Assembly: GCA_009733775.1 (NCBI GenBank)
Contig: WOGZ01000046.1
Span: 62,001-126,000, forward strand
Origin: Alectoria sarmentosa
Taxonomy: Eukaryota; Ascomycota; Lecanoromycetes; Lecanorales; Parmeliaceae
DNA length: 64,000 nucleotides
Reading direction: 5' to 3'
Shown: positions 11,717-23,243 of the stretch, in pieces
Position numbering within the stretch: position 1 is the stretch's first letter
Layout of the letters: every line of letters begins with the position of its first letter
Position numbers and translations under genes: made by a program
The notes under the pieces: generated by a model
What the model saw: only the letters and a program-made list of their open reading frames with translations
Database searches by the model: none
What the model was told of the DNA's origin: nothing

Positions 11717-12053
11717 ATAGAGGCAGAATGCGTTGTCGTGAAGAAGGATGATGTTGCAAATAGAGCAAATTACTACACAGATTTCTTCGCATAGCAAAAC
11801 CACGCCTAGTACTTTTAGATGTGGATACATAGTTTTGACCGGGACGTTAGTACAGGTACTAAGGTACCTAAGTTCCGACACCAACAGCCTTACGACTTAC
11901 CTACACTAGCCTCCGGCTCGCTGCAACTTCATCTTCATCGTTGATCATTCATCATTCGCGACCATTTCGTGAAGGGCTTCATACGCATTGCAAAAGTTAG
12001 AAACTCAACTGAGTTGTCTTATATTCTGTATTCTCTTCTGTAAGCACCACGCC

Positions 12054-12742
12054 ATGACAAGCTCCAGGCTTTTCCGCTTCCCAAAGCCCGAGTGGGTCAA
12101 CAGCCCCAACACGCGGACTGCAGGTGTCTACCTGGCCGGCGCTTTGGTCAGTCTTCCTCTGTACACCATCTCTCCTCCAAGCCTCCCTCTGACTTTGAGT
12201 TTCTAGTTTTCCCTCGGATTCTTCTTTTTTATCGATGCTTCCACTTATTCCCACTCCTCCAAGAATGGTTCAAATGTCCACATCAAATTCGTCGATTGGA
12301 TACCAGGTATCTGCTCAGCCCTCGGGATGCTAGTCATCAATTCGATAGAAAAGACGCGCTTGAGCGCAGATAGCTATAGTTACTCCGGCACAGGAGTGGC
12401 TTGGAAGGCGAGATTGGTGCTATTCTTGGGCTTTGCCTTGATGGCTGGTGGCTTGGCTGGCTCCGTGGTAATTACTTGTCGTGCACGGAAGCGCTTTATA
12501 CAGTAAACACGCTGATGAGGATGTGCACAGGCTGTCCTAGTCCTGAAATATATCGTCCCGGATTACCCTTTCCCAACTTTATACTTTGGTGTTGCCAATG
12601 TCGTTGCAAACGGGTTAATCATGCTGAGGTATATACAACATGTTCTCAACCCTGGTGGCGTTGCTGACAGCTCCTCAGCTCTGTGGTGCTTTGGGTTTCG
12701 CAAAACATGGAGGACGACTATACCTACAACTTGGCCCTTTAA
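12054..12742 (+). CDS. VPS68: Vacuolar protein sorting protein 68 (UPF0220/TMEM50 family)
   Basis: Four exons (12054..12146, 12207..12467, 12531..12628, 12679..12742) give 171 aa, usual for the family. The protein has four membrane segments: AGVYLAGALFSLGFFFFID, VDWIPGICSALGMLVINSI, RLVLFLGFALMAGGLAGSV and LYFGVANVVANGLIMLSSV. The KTRLSADSYSYSG stretch between segments 2 and 3 is typical. In yeast Vps68 works with Vps55 in a complex needed for traffic from late endosome to vacuole. It is divergent from PET127, with 337 bp between start codons that must hold both promoters. The C-terminus (QNMEDDYTYNLAL) is standard. Confidence 0.93.
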
Positions 12743-12997
12743 TCGAGGAGTCTGGATTTGACTCTCTGTACAATAGCGATTGGAATATGGGGCAATTGCG
12801 CGCCCTCCCTCTACCGAGACCGTGACGCGTCAAGTCTGATTGTGGGCCATCTAAGGCATTTAAGCGCTTTCGGAGAGTGCATTTCAAGTCCTATGTGGTT
12901 GCTAATCATGTAAGCTACAGTGTAAAATGAGATTCCTCATGCGCCACTGCAAAACGCTTCCAGGTCAGCCTAAGAGACGACCATGACCAAAAGTAGA

Positions 12998-14390
12998 TCA
13001 AGGCGTTTTCACAGTCGACTTCCCCATCCCAGCATTCTTCTCCGCAGCAGCGAAAGCCTTATCCCAGTCCTCTCATCCGAACGTACCAACGACCCTCAAT
13101 CCAGCGCTTTCACCGAGCTTCAGCACACCGCTATTAACCATCTTGATCATGCTTTTGATGTCTTTCCGCTCGAACATTCACTTGCCCTTCAACGTCAAAC
13201 TCATGTGCATAAACTACAAAGACTCGAAATCAGTCTTCCTTATTCAAGGTAAAGTCGCGAGCAGTGAGGCTGATCAAAGGGGACTCAAGAGTCTTCCGCT
13301 CCCGAAACATGTCTTCCAACTCGACACATGATCCATAACAGGAGAGAACTGTCGAAAGTATACGAACCACTGGGTGGGGGATTGGCACATCGTCCCTGAT
13401 GCCGCCCATTAAATTAACCCTGCCGCTATCTATACGTTTCAGGGATCAGCATTTCTCATCCTAAGACAAACAGCTGGGATGTGAGACACGAACGTGTTCT
13501 CCGAAAGCATGAATCCAACAAAAGGCTTGGTTTCAGGTTGCAAGTGGCCAACAAGAGAAGTCAACTTACGTTTCAATGCCAGAATCCCACTCTTGATAGG
13601 GGTCGACTTCCCAGCCTCAGACGGACTGATATCGAAAAACGCATCCACAGCCCCTAAGCTAATCCTTCAGCAGGTCGCCTGGAATCGTTACCACCTCGAT
13701 CCTCTCACTCCTCTTCTTGATCCTCTCAAGCGCCTCCATATTCCTCCCCATCGCAATCACGCTCGCCCCCATGGCCAGCGCCACCAATACCGCCGCTCCT
13801 CCATAAGCCCCAGTCGCGGGCTCACAATGACCGTCTCGCCAGCTTTTAGATCGATGGCCCTCATACCTCCGTAGGGTACTGACAGTGCAGCGATATACGC
13901 CAGATCCGCGATCTCATACCCCATCTTGCCAAACAGTTTTCTCTCGTCAAGGATCTCGCGTGTCTCCAACGGTACTTTGGCGTATTCCGCATAAATACTG
14001 TCCTTCCACTCTCCTCTCATCAATGCTTCTTTAAGCTTAGAGTACCCTCCATGGATCCCGCTCAAAAACACAGCAGTCGCAGTATCTCGCCCACGAATAG
14101 TGCAGTCCTCGAAGACCAGCATTCCGGGCTTCAGCAGCGTGGCATCCGGTCCTACGGTTGCAATGCGGCCGATGGCGCTGGCTCCGGGAATGGAAGGGGT
14201 GGGGAATTGGTACTGACGCTCGCCATTGTAGATCTGGCGCATGTAGGATATCACATTCGCGGCGAGAATGCGCACGACGGCGCTACCGGGGCCGGATTTC
14301 CGGCATTGGGAGTGTTTGGAGGGTGAGAGGCGAGGAAGTGGAGATTACGATGAGGGCACGGTGGGTTTGGGGGATGGTTTGACTAGCCAT
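12998..14390 (-). pseudogene. Medium-chain alcohol dehydrogenase (zinc-type) pseudogene
   Basis: A full-length medium-chain dehydrogenase can be followed on the minus strand from an ATG at 14390 (MASQTIPQTHRALIV) to a stop at 12998, but it is broken many times. A +1 shift lies just before PGSAVVRILAAN (near 14300). A base is missing before ATGAYGGAAVLVALAMGAS, the NAD(P)-binding glycine stretch (near 13810). A stop follows IPGDLLKD (near 13663). Two Trp codons read TGA: after SLTLKGK (13180..13178) and in VVGTFG-stop-EDWDKAF (13075..13073). One intron (GTAAGT ... TAG, before GGRVNLMGG) is still recognisable. The region around 13250-13360 no longer aligns. A recently dead, formerly complete gene is the simplest reading. 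Confidence 0.88.
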
Positions 14391-14988
14391 GGCTGTGGTG
14401 TTGAGAGGCTGGGACGGGTGTTCCTATGCTTGGGGGTTTGGCGACTAGGGTTCCGAGCTGGAATTGAGAACAAGGGTGGGAGTTTAATACGGACTCTCGT
14501 CCTTGGTTGTTGTGTGACATGGTCTTCTGCCATCGATATCTCCGACGGGAATATAAATGACTTGGTGTCAATGCGCGCAGAAAGGAGATGACAGGGGGGA
14601 TTTGCTAAATCCGAGCAATGTTTTCAGCCAATTCAGCACCGTCAGGTCTCATCGGACTTGATCTTTCCGCCTGATCATATCTAAGAGCATGAATTGCATC
14701 GAGGACGCGTAGCTTGAGAATGGTATCTTCGTTCCATGACCTTTTTCAAACCCAAATTTATCCCAAACTCGGCCCGGTAATGTGCCTCCTTGGAATATCG
14801 AGGATATCTGCAATCAAATCGCTCCCCCATCAGTTTGCCCCGTGTCCTGGAACTGTCTTCAGTCTCAATTGATGTTCCCAAACTCATTCTGCCGTTTCCG
14901 TCCGTACGCCTTCTCCTCTACCGCCAGCAGTCCTCTGCCTCCTCCCCAAGCCAAGTCATTCGATAGCTTGTTGACAGGACTGACCGGA
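14391..14988. other. Intergenic spacer, nothing recognised
   Basis: Between the dehydrogenase pseudogene and the F-box-like gene. No convincing reading frame, RNA gene or repeat was seen. Confidence 0.5.
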
Positions 14989-16386
14989 CTATCGAATGAG
15001 GAGGTGTTCGCTGTCTTCAGCCGTATCCTCAATGATCTCAACCACGTTGTGGCGGGATATGTTCAAATATTCCAAAGCCGGGTCCAGAAACCCATCGAAC
15101 CCAGGGCCCGCTCTCTCCAGCATTTCACTTACAGTGCAAAACCGCCACAATTGTCGCAGCGGCTGAGCGTGTATGAACACAACTCCATTCTCGATACCAG
15201 GCACGTGGTAACGAACGGTCCAACGTCGCTCGACTTCGACGCTTTGGACACCAATGAGCTGTTTGAGTGGACTGAGCATCCGTCTTCTGGGGTCCAAGAG
15301 AGGCGCACTCCAGGGATCGTTGAAGATGCTAGGATGCAGGGTCTGGTTGTGCGCTTCGTACTTGGCACACTGTAACCCACAAGAATCGGGTGTGACGCTG
15401 CCTGGTGCCAAAATTGGCAGTGACGCATTGTAATGGTACGTAGGCGTTGCATGCTTCTTGCACCCAAGCTTGATCCTGACATAGAAAGTGATGCCACAAC
15501 GATCCAACGGGTTGTTTGAGGCGTCTGGAATCAGTCTCTTCGCATGCAAGCTCACTTCCAATGTTATTGTTCTCAACTTTGGGAAGATATACGCCCGGTT
15601 CTCTACAAGACCGTTGAATACTGCCCTGAACAACCCGCATTGTGCTGTCTCGTCGAGCTTATGAAAGGCAACGACGCTAGGATTCTGTGATAGCTCGAAG
15701 AGATGGACGGCAACAGGGTCATCTAAGGCGACGCTATCGGGAATAGTGAAGTCGCAATATGCCAGAGGAGATAGGGTAATTCGCATGTTGACATGCTTGA
15801 AGTGCTTCGTTGCCTTGGTTTGACGTATTCGATCAAACATTCTTTGTGTGTCATGGATTGTGGCAGACGAATGACCCGGAGGAGTCTCTCTCAGCCTTGC
15901 CCGGTGCAAGCTCCAAGAGTTGACTTCGTAGAAGACTTGCTTTCCTTCGCCACGGATCTGATGGCATGTCCTGAGAAGACTACGAGCTTCATAGACCTGT
16001 GACTGCCAGGTGGGTTGATTCGCCGTAACCGTCAAATTGGAACAAGACATGCACTTGAATTTGTGTCCGTGGTCAGACAAGGGAGTGTCCAGTTTCAGGA
16101 CATATCCATAAATCTGGATATGGAAGCATTTCGTTAGAGCATGAACACGTACACAAATAATAACACGAACTGCATATACCTTGTCTCGGAGCTCTCTCGG
16201 CAGAAGCTCTAGGAAGTTGCAGGGCTCTACTGTTGAGACCTCTATCGAGTCCTCATCTTCATCCGGGTTTTCCTCGCTAACCTCACTTGTGGCTTCGGTT
16301 GGTGCGTACAGTGATCCCTCGTCTTCCTCGCTCTTCTCACTATAGTCCTCCATCTCTTCATCAGAGTCTTGGACGTAATCCGCCAT
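14989..16386 (-). CDS. F-box-like/DUF7730-type fungal protein
   Basis: Two exons, 16386..16180 and 16113..14989, with a 66-bp GT-AG intron (GTATAT ... CCAG) that happens to stay open in frame; 443 aa. The frame extends upstream to 16596 but without a usable ATG at its head, so MADYVQDSDEE at 16386 is chosen. Residues 1-55 are acidic (Asp/Glu/Ser). NFLELLPRELRDKIYGYVLKL follows across the splice, the F-box-like opening helix of a large fungal family. SQVYEARSLLRTCHQIRGEGKQVFY is its second conserved block. CMSC and CGLQC pairs occur but form no clear zinc site. The family is expanded in many fungi with no known biochemical role; protein-protein or ubiquitin-ligase adaptor function is inference only. 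Confidence 0.75.
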   Translation of the reverse strand: MADYVQDSDEEMEDYSEKSEEDEGSLYAPTEATSEVSEENPDEDEDSIEVSTVEPCNFLELLPRELRDKVYAVRVIICVRVHALTKCFHIQIYGYVLKLDTPLSDHGHKFKCMSCSNLTVTANQPTWQSQVYEARSLLRTCHQIRGEGKQVFYEVNSWSLHRARLRETPPGHSSATIHDTQRMFDRIRQTKATKHFKHVNMRITLSPLAYCDFTIPDSVALDDPVAVHLFELSQNPSVVAFHKLDETAQCGLFRAVFNGLVENRAYIFPKLRTITLEVSLHAKRLIPDASNNPLDRCGITFYVRIKLGCKKHATPTYHYNASLPILAPGSVTPDSCGLQCAKYEAHNQTLHPSIFNDPWSAPLLDPRRRMLSPLKQLIGVQSVEVERRWTVRYHVPGIENGVVFIHAQPLRQLWRFCTVSEMLERAGPGFDGFLDPALEYLNISRHNVVEIIEDTAEDSEHLLIR

Positions 16387-17928
16387 CTCCTCAAGGGGCT
16401 TGGTATTGGATGATACACTGCCGTCTTTGCGAAGTGGACCACCGCTGGCCTTGACGTTGTTGTGTATATTAGCTCTAATTTGAATGTAGTGAAATGAGCA
16501 CGATAGCATACCCTGGCCTTTTGCGAACGTAGTATCATGTTCATTGTTGTCTTCGTATTGGATCGAAGACCTCTGTGTCTGTTGAGCTTTGCCCAAATGA
16601 TCTTCAGCTTGGCATGGACGTGGTCAGGGCCATGCAGCTGTTACAAGATCACTAGGAAGCCTCAAGAATGTGCGGGAACGGCATGTGGTTGGAAATGATG
16701 TTGTGACACGATTGAAACGAAGAACGGAAGTACTGTGCTGTGATGGCGCACAAATTTGAGTGAAAAGGTACAAGGTTAAGTGCTCATTCACTGTGCGCAT
16801 TCAATCTAATCTTGGAGGACTTTGACAATATTTTCAACGCTTGTGAGTATTGTATGTTGGGTTTCAGAGCACGTCTCCCTTGGCACAATGGGCCTTGAAG
16901 AGGCGCACTGTTGATCGATTTATGTCCTGAGGTAAATGCCTTCACCTCAGCGGAAGGTACTCAGAGGTAAGCCCGCCCGCGCTCGGGCGTCATCGGCATC
17001 ACGGCGATTGGTTCAGCATTGTGCTAACAGGTGACAAGGAGCCACCCGAGCCCTGTGGATGACTTGACACAGCTTTCATGAGAAATTGCCCTTTCCACAG
17101 TCACTGTGATTGTTCAAGTTGCTGTGACGCAAATCTGCGCAAGCGGGTCTACAACGTCGTAAGTGGGGACTTGGATAGCAAGACAATCACCAGAAGACGC
17201 CACAAATCAGCTTGTTGTCATCCTTTTGCTCGAGGTTTCACGGTTTCCTTGTATGGACTTGGTGTGACAAGACCCATGTCCACATGAAGCAGAGAAGCAT
17301 ACCAGGAGACTCTGACGCTGGAGGTGGACCATGCAAGATGATTCACCGTAGCATTGCAGCGCCATCAGCCGGATAGAGCCGAGCAGCATTGCTTTGGAAC
17401 AATACCGACGTCGGAGGGCAGCGCAAATACGATTTTGGCAGCGGATAGCGACTGTAAATCGGACTTGATGATTGGGGAATGCCAGAAAGCACCTTTTTCC
17501 CCCTTTGAAGACGATGAATTTCTTTGCGGAGTGGCAGATGGATAGTTGTTCGTGGCTCCAACGGAAGCAGGGCGGGAATGGTGTCGAGATATTCAGGAAG
17601 TCGACGAAGGTTGGAGCAAAGACATCGCACTTATTATAAGTAGAGTACTTTATTCTTTGATGATTTCGTCTCTGTCTAAAGAATTCGAGGTGGCGGGTGA
17701 CTAGCCGAGACCGAGTCGTAGCGGTACTTTATTCTTCCATGTCGTCTCATACTTTACATCAATCTTACCCTAGTCCTCATTGGGAGATGGACATGCCCGC
17801 ACAACAAGCGCAACCGCCCAGCTGGGTCTCTGGCGTCTGTGGGTGATTGTGTAAAGTAATTAAGTAAGTTCTCGTGTGATGATTGTTTGTGTACAGACGT
17901 GGAAGACGACCACTTTTCGTCTTTTCCC

Positions 17929-17985
17929 TTTTTCCTTTTTCCTTTTTCCTTTTTCCTTTTTCCTTTTTCCTTTTTCCTTTTTCCT
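17929..17985 (+). repeat. CTTTTTC heptanucleotide tandem array
   Basis: About eight head-to-tail copies of a 7-bp pyrimidine unit. Strong strand asymmetry; 380 bp upstream of the nucleoside permease start. Confidence 0.93.
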
Positions 17986-18124
17986 GTATTACTGCTTACT
18001 GGAACGATAAGAACGTAAAGTGAGGGTACATGTACCGAGTACTTGCTATATTGGTACTAGTCAAACTGGCCTAGTTCTCTTCGTGCATGGCCTACCTTAC
18101 CCCCTTGGACCATTCCTTCAAGGT

Positions 18125-18149
18125 ACAGTAAAGTACCTTACTTTACTGT
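18125..18149. repeat. Perfect 11-bp inverted repeat with 3-base loop
   Basis: ACAGTAAAGTA, loop CCT, then TACTTTACTGT, an exact reverse complement. It is embedded in a region rich in AGGTAC/GTACCT elements, the same motif family as at 5725, 11854 and 22822. Confidence 0.9.
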
Positions 18150-18361
18150 CAAGATTCAAGCTCGATGGTAGCTTAATCTAAGATACTCCGTCACAAAACC
18201 CTAATAGTCAGCCTATCGGCGGTTCCCACCGGGTCAAGTTATGCAATACGCCGGCATGCTGATACAAATATGCAAGGCAGAGCTCTCCCCCAATCCTGGG
18301 TGGAGCTTCTCCTACTCGATCCACTGTGTTTGTAGGCTTCAATCGCCTGCTATCCCTCGCC

Positions 18362-19807
18362 ATGCGTCCAACTTCCTGCGCCACCCAGCTTCTGGCTGCA
18401 TTCGCAACCGCGAATCTGGCTGTTGCGAAACCACTGTCCCCACTCGAAGCTCGTGGCCACAAGCACATCAAGCCCAAAGTCTTCCTGATTGACATGTTTC
18501 CTCCCGAAGGCGCAGCTTGGTACGATATTCCAGAGTTCAACCTCCTTGCAAAAAACATATCCGTTCCGGGCCTCTCGCCTCTTTACCCTGACGTGCACTG
18601 CACTGAAAATGGAGATGTTTGCCAGATCGTTACCGGAGAAGCTGGTATGTGACCAAGCTCTTCCCTTCTCCAAACCAAGGCTTACGTGTTTGCAGAGATC
18701 AATGCCGCCAACAGCATCAACGCTCTGACTTTCTCCCGTCTGTTCGACTTCACCAAGACATATTTCATGATTGCAGGCATTGCTGGTGTCAGTCCCAAAG
18801 TAGCCACCTTGGGATCAGTCACCTTTGCCAAATACGCAATCTCCGTGGAATTACAATACGAATTCGATGCCAGAGAAATTCCAACCAATTTCACGACCGG
18901 GTGCGTATATACATGTCGTTGATCTAGGTGTGGAGGACTGAGTACAGCAGATACGTCCCGCAAGGTAGTACCGATCCAACAGAGTACCCCCAGAGCATCT
19001 ACGGCACCGAGGTCTTCGAAGTCAATGACAACCTTCGTCAACTCGCCATTGGCTTCGCAAAAACTGCAGTTTTGAACGACTCCGCCGATGCAAAAGCGTA
19101 TCGAGCCAATTATGCATCGACGAGTGCGTACGAAGCTGGGAGCAAAGGCCCCAGCGTCGTGGGTTGCGATACTGCTACATCAGACGTCTATTTCAGCGGT
19201 ACGCTGTTGAGCGAGGCCTTTGAGAACACTACAAAGCTCTTCACCAATGGAAGTGGCGTGTATTGTACAACGGCACAAGAAGATACTGCTACTCTCGAAG
19301 CTCTTCTGCGCGGGGCAATTGCCAATCTCACAGACTTTAGTCGTATTATTGTCATGCGCACAGCTTCGGACTTCGACCGTCCTTACGCTGGAGAGGTATG
19401 TACATTCCGGAGCCTTCCTATGTCATGACTTTTCGAGCTGCAAGATCTGTGCCGGGAGCTGGAGGCTCTTAACACCGCTTCGAAATATCTTGCTCGGTTT
19501 CTCGCTCCTTGAAGAAGTAATGCTGAAATATACATAGGCTGATACCTTCAATCTTTTTTACGCTAATCAGGGTGGATTTGAGCCGGCCATAAAGAATATC
19601 TATTTGGCGGGTATCAAAGTGGTGGAGGGGATCTTGAATGAGTGGGAAGATACTTTTGCGAAGGGGATCCCTGCTAGAAATTATATCGGTGATATATTCG
19701 GCAGTTTGGGAGGTATACCTGATTTTGGTCCTGGGTCTATGTTTAATGATGACCCGGTCAAAAAGAGAAGTCCGAAGGGAAAAAACGCGGCGAGGGGATA
19801 CGCATGA
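18362..19807 (+). CDS. Purine nucleoside permease (NUP family)
   Basis: Four exons (18362..18644, 18696..18900, 18951..19395, 19538..19807) give 400 aa, the normal size. A signal peptide is visible (MRPTSCATQLLAAFATANLAVA). Family landmarks: PKVFLIDMFPPEGAAWYDIPEFNLLA, the CTENGDVCQIVTGEAEINAANSINAL block, TYFMIAGIAGVSPKVATLGSVTFAKYAI, YGTEVFEVN, VGCDTATSDVYFSG, IVMRTASDFDRPY and GGFEPAIKNIYLAGIKVVEGI. NUP proteins are annotated from the Candida albicans purine nucleoside transporter, but the fold resembles nucleoside phosphorylases and a signal peptide with no multi-span membrane part argues for a secreted or cell-surface nucleoside-binding enzyme. No neighbouring purine gene is intact. Confidence 0.93.
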
Positions 19808-20368
19808 AAGCGGAGCGAACCTTGCCGAAGGTCAGACCTCATCTGCGAGCACAAGGCATGGAAATCTCAATGATTGAGTGGCTGCATAGACTAGATTCAT
19901 TTGAAATCCATGGATCCAAATGCCTCTCATTCGTCCCAAAGACCAGGCCGAGCTCTAACCATATCTATCGCAACGAATTCTCCAGTAAATGAGAGACCTG
20001 CTTTCTTTGGGACCAGCCCCTCAGTTATCACGATCTCACGACTGCTTCCAGCCTCAAAGGCTGTATCGACGGGGCTGAAGTCACAAGTCTTACCGAAGCG
20101 TCTACGTCTAAGCTAGGAGCAGGCCCATTTTGGGTCCCTTGAAGAATGCCTGTACCTTACCACTCAATGCCATTTGGAAAGGATTGTGTTCAAAGGGGGG
20201 ATGAAGATTGAAGAGTGAAGATGTTTACCGCCAATCGCGTGTTTAGCCTCTTGTATTTAGCGCCTTTCTGTACCGTATCTTAGTTCCCTTTCTTAAAATT
20301 TCCGATCTTAGGGATTCCCACTGTCTGCGTAGGAAGAATTTTGGAAGTGCACATCGATTCGTCAAGTC
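19808..20368. other. Intergenic spacer, nothing recognised
   Basis: 3' flank of the permease and promoter of LOC1. No repeats or reading frames worth reporting. Confidence 0.5.
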
Positions 20369-20994
20369 ATGGCGCCTACTAGGACTGTCAAGTCCAAGGT
20401 CTTTTCCAAAGATGGCAAAAGCTTCAAGGGTTCGGGAACGCCCGGTGTTCCTGGTGCAAATACGAAGAGCAAAGTCTCGAAGAAACCCAAGGCTCCACCA
20501 CCCAAGCAACAAAAGACCAAGTCAGCTGCGCCAGCCAAGAAGAAGAAACGTGTGTATACGGAGAAGGAGCTGGGAATACCAAAGTTGAACATGATCACTC
20601 CGGTTGGTGTAGAGTTGCCGAAAGGGAAAAAGAAGGGCAAGGTGTTCGTTGATGACCAGGTAGGGCCACCATACCTTCGGCTGTCTCAAAGGATCGACTC
20701 CTGACTCATTTCGCTCACCAGGAGAGCATGATGACGATACTCGCGATCGTAAATGCGAACAAGGCGGGTCAGATTGAGAGTAAGATAATGAAATCGCGGC
20801 AGATGGAGGAAATTCGTGAAGCCAGGCGCAAGGAGGCGGAGGCGAGGCAGGAGCAGAGAAAATCGAAGCTGGAGGAGACCAAGGAATCTATGCGCAAGAA
20901 GAGGAAAAGAAGGTCAAATGTCGGCGTCGACACCGACCCAGGGAGCGACTCGAAGGGCGCTAAAGCTAGCCGAAAAAGGGTTTCCTTTGCTTAA
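20369..20994 (+). CDS. LOC1: 60S subunit assembly/export protein Loc1
   Basis: Two exons, 20369..20659 and 20722..20994, give 187 aa. The protein is very basic and mostly low complexity. Residues 1-60 are rich in Lys, Pro and Ala with KSKVFSKDGKSFKG. KKRVYTEKELGIPKLN and [34 protein letters not shown] form the conserved core across the splice. A long Arg/Glu/Lys-rich helix follows (QMEEIREARRKEAEARQEQ), then a basic tail ending SRKRVSFA. Yeast Loc1 is a nucleolar RNA-binding protein of early 60S assembly that also helps localise ASH1 mRNA. Close to the convergent hydrolase gene, with 28 bp between stop codons. Confidence 0.93.
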
Positions 20995-21022
20995 TGGTGA
21001 TCCATTGTGATTCTACATTACT

Positions 21023-22597
21023 TCATGGTTCTACGTCTATCTGGAGCTTGCGACGCATCGGATTGAACGAAGTAGGAGCTTTGGCATCTACGCTCGTACC
21101 GTTGCTGGCAGTCGCTTGAAGAGTCTTCTCAAGCTTTTCGAGATCGACGTTCTCGAAGAACTGTATGAGGAATTGGCTCGCCTGGGAGTGAAGTCAGCGA
21201 CGTCATCCTTTGCGCCAAAGGAGTCAGCTCACAGGCTTGGTGAACCATCTCCCACCACCACTTTCGAACCAACTAAGATGGCCACCAAGCGATGTGGTGC
21301 ATAGCACTCCGAAAGGGCTCTGCTGGAACTCCCGGAATGGGATTGCCTCTTTCACGGCTATCTGTTGCTTATCAGCGTATAGCCTTGGCAGTAATGATGC
21401 TGGAAGGCATACCGGGTCATCCTCTGCGTGTATTGCGAAAAGAGGTATTCTGACCGCCAGCAGCGAGTCACAGGAGGATGCATCGCGATAGTATGCCCCT
21501 TCAGTAGGATAGCCCCAAGTTGGGCCTTGAAGTTCTCTGTGATAGGCTTAGCCCCGGGATATTCATTCAGACAGAGTGCGTACCTGTCAAACTCGTATAG
21601 ATACGTTATCTTCCGGATCTTCTCGATGTCAACCCGTGGATTTTTTGATAATTCCTCGACGTGACTGTTCCATTCATTAGCCATTGGGGAATGAAAACAA
21701 CAAATTCTGCCAGGCCTGACTCTTCAAAAAGCTGTTTCATGCTGGTTCCCATCGTCTTCGAATAGACTTCGTGACCAAGCCACGTCCGTCGGAGGGCGAG
21801 GTTTCCGGTCTCTAGATTCCATGGGTTTGAGCACACTACAGCAGCCTTGAGCTTACAGTCCTCGCCTTCCTCACCTAGGTACTATGTAGCAAAACATCCA
21901 TCAGAATCAACATCATCAATCGGATCATATCCGTTATACGTACGTTGACCAAGATGTTTGCGCCTAAAGAATACCCAATCCCAAACAAAGGCCTGTTTGG
22001 AAAAGTCTTTCTCAACCACTTGACAACTTGCCTCACATCCCACGTCGCTCTAGCATTATAGAGTACTCCAGTAGTAATCTTGCTCTTCGCACAGCCCCTT
22101 GAATTTACCACGCAAGCTTCCCACCCCGCATCAACAATAGGTCTCATCACATGCCTCAAGTAGATTTCGTGAGAACCGCCGCTCAGACCATGTAAAACGA
22201 CAAGCATCGGCTTCGCATCCATCGATCCGATCTCGTCAAAATCCACATCCTTGTAGAAAGTGGTCCGAGGCGGCAGGCTTTCATCAGCACCCACATTTGG
22301 TTTTACAACGAAATCGACAGCGAAGGTACCTGCAAACGAAGGATCTTCGGCGGAAAATATGCGCCGTTTATAGTATATGGGGACATCCTCCTGGCTTTCC
22401 ACTGCTGTCCAGAAAGTCTGAAGGTGGCCGTTGAAGAGGAGAGGATTGAGGCGACAGATTGGGGTCGCTTCTTTGCAAAGGTCGAGGAGGTCCGTAGTTT
22501 GCTTTTCTGTCTTCGTACTCTTAGTAGGGAGGGAAAGTGGAGAGTCGTGGTGGTAGAAAGAGGTTTTGGCATAACCAAAAAGACGCCAGAAGTCCAT
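21023..22597 (-). CDS. Alpha/beta hydrolase of the EHT1/EEB1/YMR210W (ABHD1/3) family
   Basis: Six exons, 22597..21944, 21881..21721, 21664..21584, 21536..21413, 21361..21233, 21181..21023, give 435 aa. Landmarks: NPLLFNGHLQTFWTA near the N-terminus, HGLSGGSHEIYLR (oxyanion region), the nucleophile elbow GYSLGAN, the acid in HAEDDP and the catalytic histidine in GGHLSWFE. The TWGYPTEGAYYRDAS stretch and IRKITYLYEFD are typical of this lineage. Yeast members are acyl-CoA:ethanol acyltransferases/esterases (Eht1, Eeb1) and a monoacylglycerol lipase (YMR210W); animal ABHD1/3 are related. Which lipid or ester it acts on cannot be told from sequence. All splice sites are GT-AG with consistent phases. 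Confidence 0.92.
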
Positions 22598-23243
22598 TGT
22601 TGCTAGACAATTGGGCTAGCTACTTTCTATAAAGACATAACACACAGGCATTTCAGAATTTCCGATCTCACTTTGCAAAATAAGAACAAGCATCTATAGT
22701 CATAACCTGAACTATATATCCATATTTTTCCCCCCAATAATCATGATTATAATTAATTTCCGTACCTCGGTAATCAATTATCAAAGAACTTTTTACACTA
22801 GCGGGAACTAACATGATTATCTAGGTACCTAAGGTACGGTAGGGAAGTAGTCAGTTGTGTAAATTCATTCATCCAGGATTGTATAGATATGACTTATACA
22901 TCGGTAGCTCAGTATTTATTGATGTTTTATACGACAAATGTTCACATCTTTACATTAATTGCATGTTTCGTGAAGAATCCGATTATAAGTCATTATGAAG
23001 ATTAAAACAATTGTACTTTAATTGAGAGTACACCGAATCAGATGATCAGATCGTCGGCAGATCAGGCGCGTTTAGCGCCGGTTGCCGCAGAAAACTTTCA
23101 GACCGTCAACCGTCCCAGTCAAGTCAATGAATCTCATGATTCAGGTGGTGTGAATGGGCACGGAGGCGTGTTGGAATGTCTAGGGCACAGCGGGGGTGTG
23201 TGGGAAATTACCGTCTCTTCAACAGGAAAACATAACAGGAATC
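22598..23243. other. AT-rich intergenic spacer
   Basis: Divergent promoter region between the hydrolase and MAU2. Notably AT-rich from about 22620 to 23040. Contains a TAGGTACCTAAGGTAC palindrome at 22822-22844. Confidence 0.6.

Larger units (their letters stand above)
16387..18361. other. Long intergenic spacer (about 2 kb)
   Basis: No gene is supported. Holds the CTTTTTC array (17929-17985), a GGTACC-rich stretch at about 18015-18170 with a perfect hairpin, and otherwise unremarkable sequence. Short frames near 17080-17640 show no family features. Confidence 0.55.

Noticed and set aside
12675..12887. tRNA-like GGATTTGACTC sequence and frame near the VPS68 end
   Set aside because: No A box, no acceptor stem and the VPS68 coding exon covers part of it; chance match.
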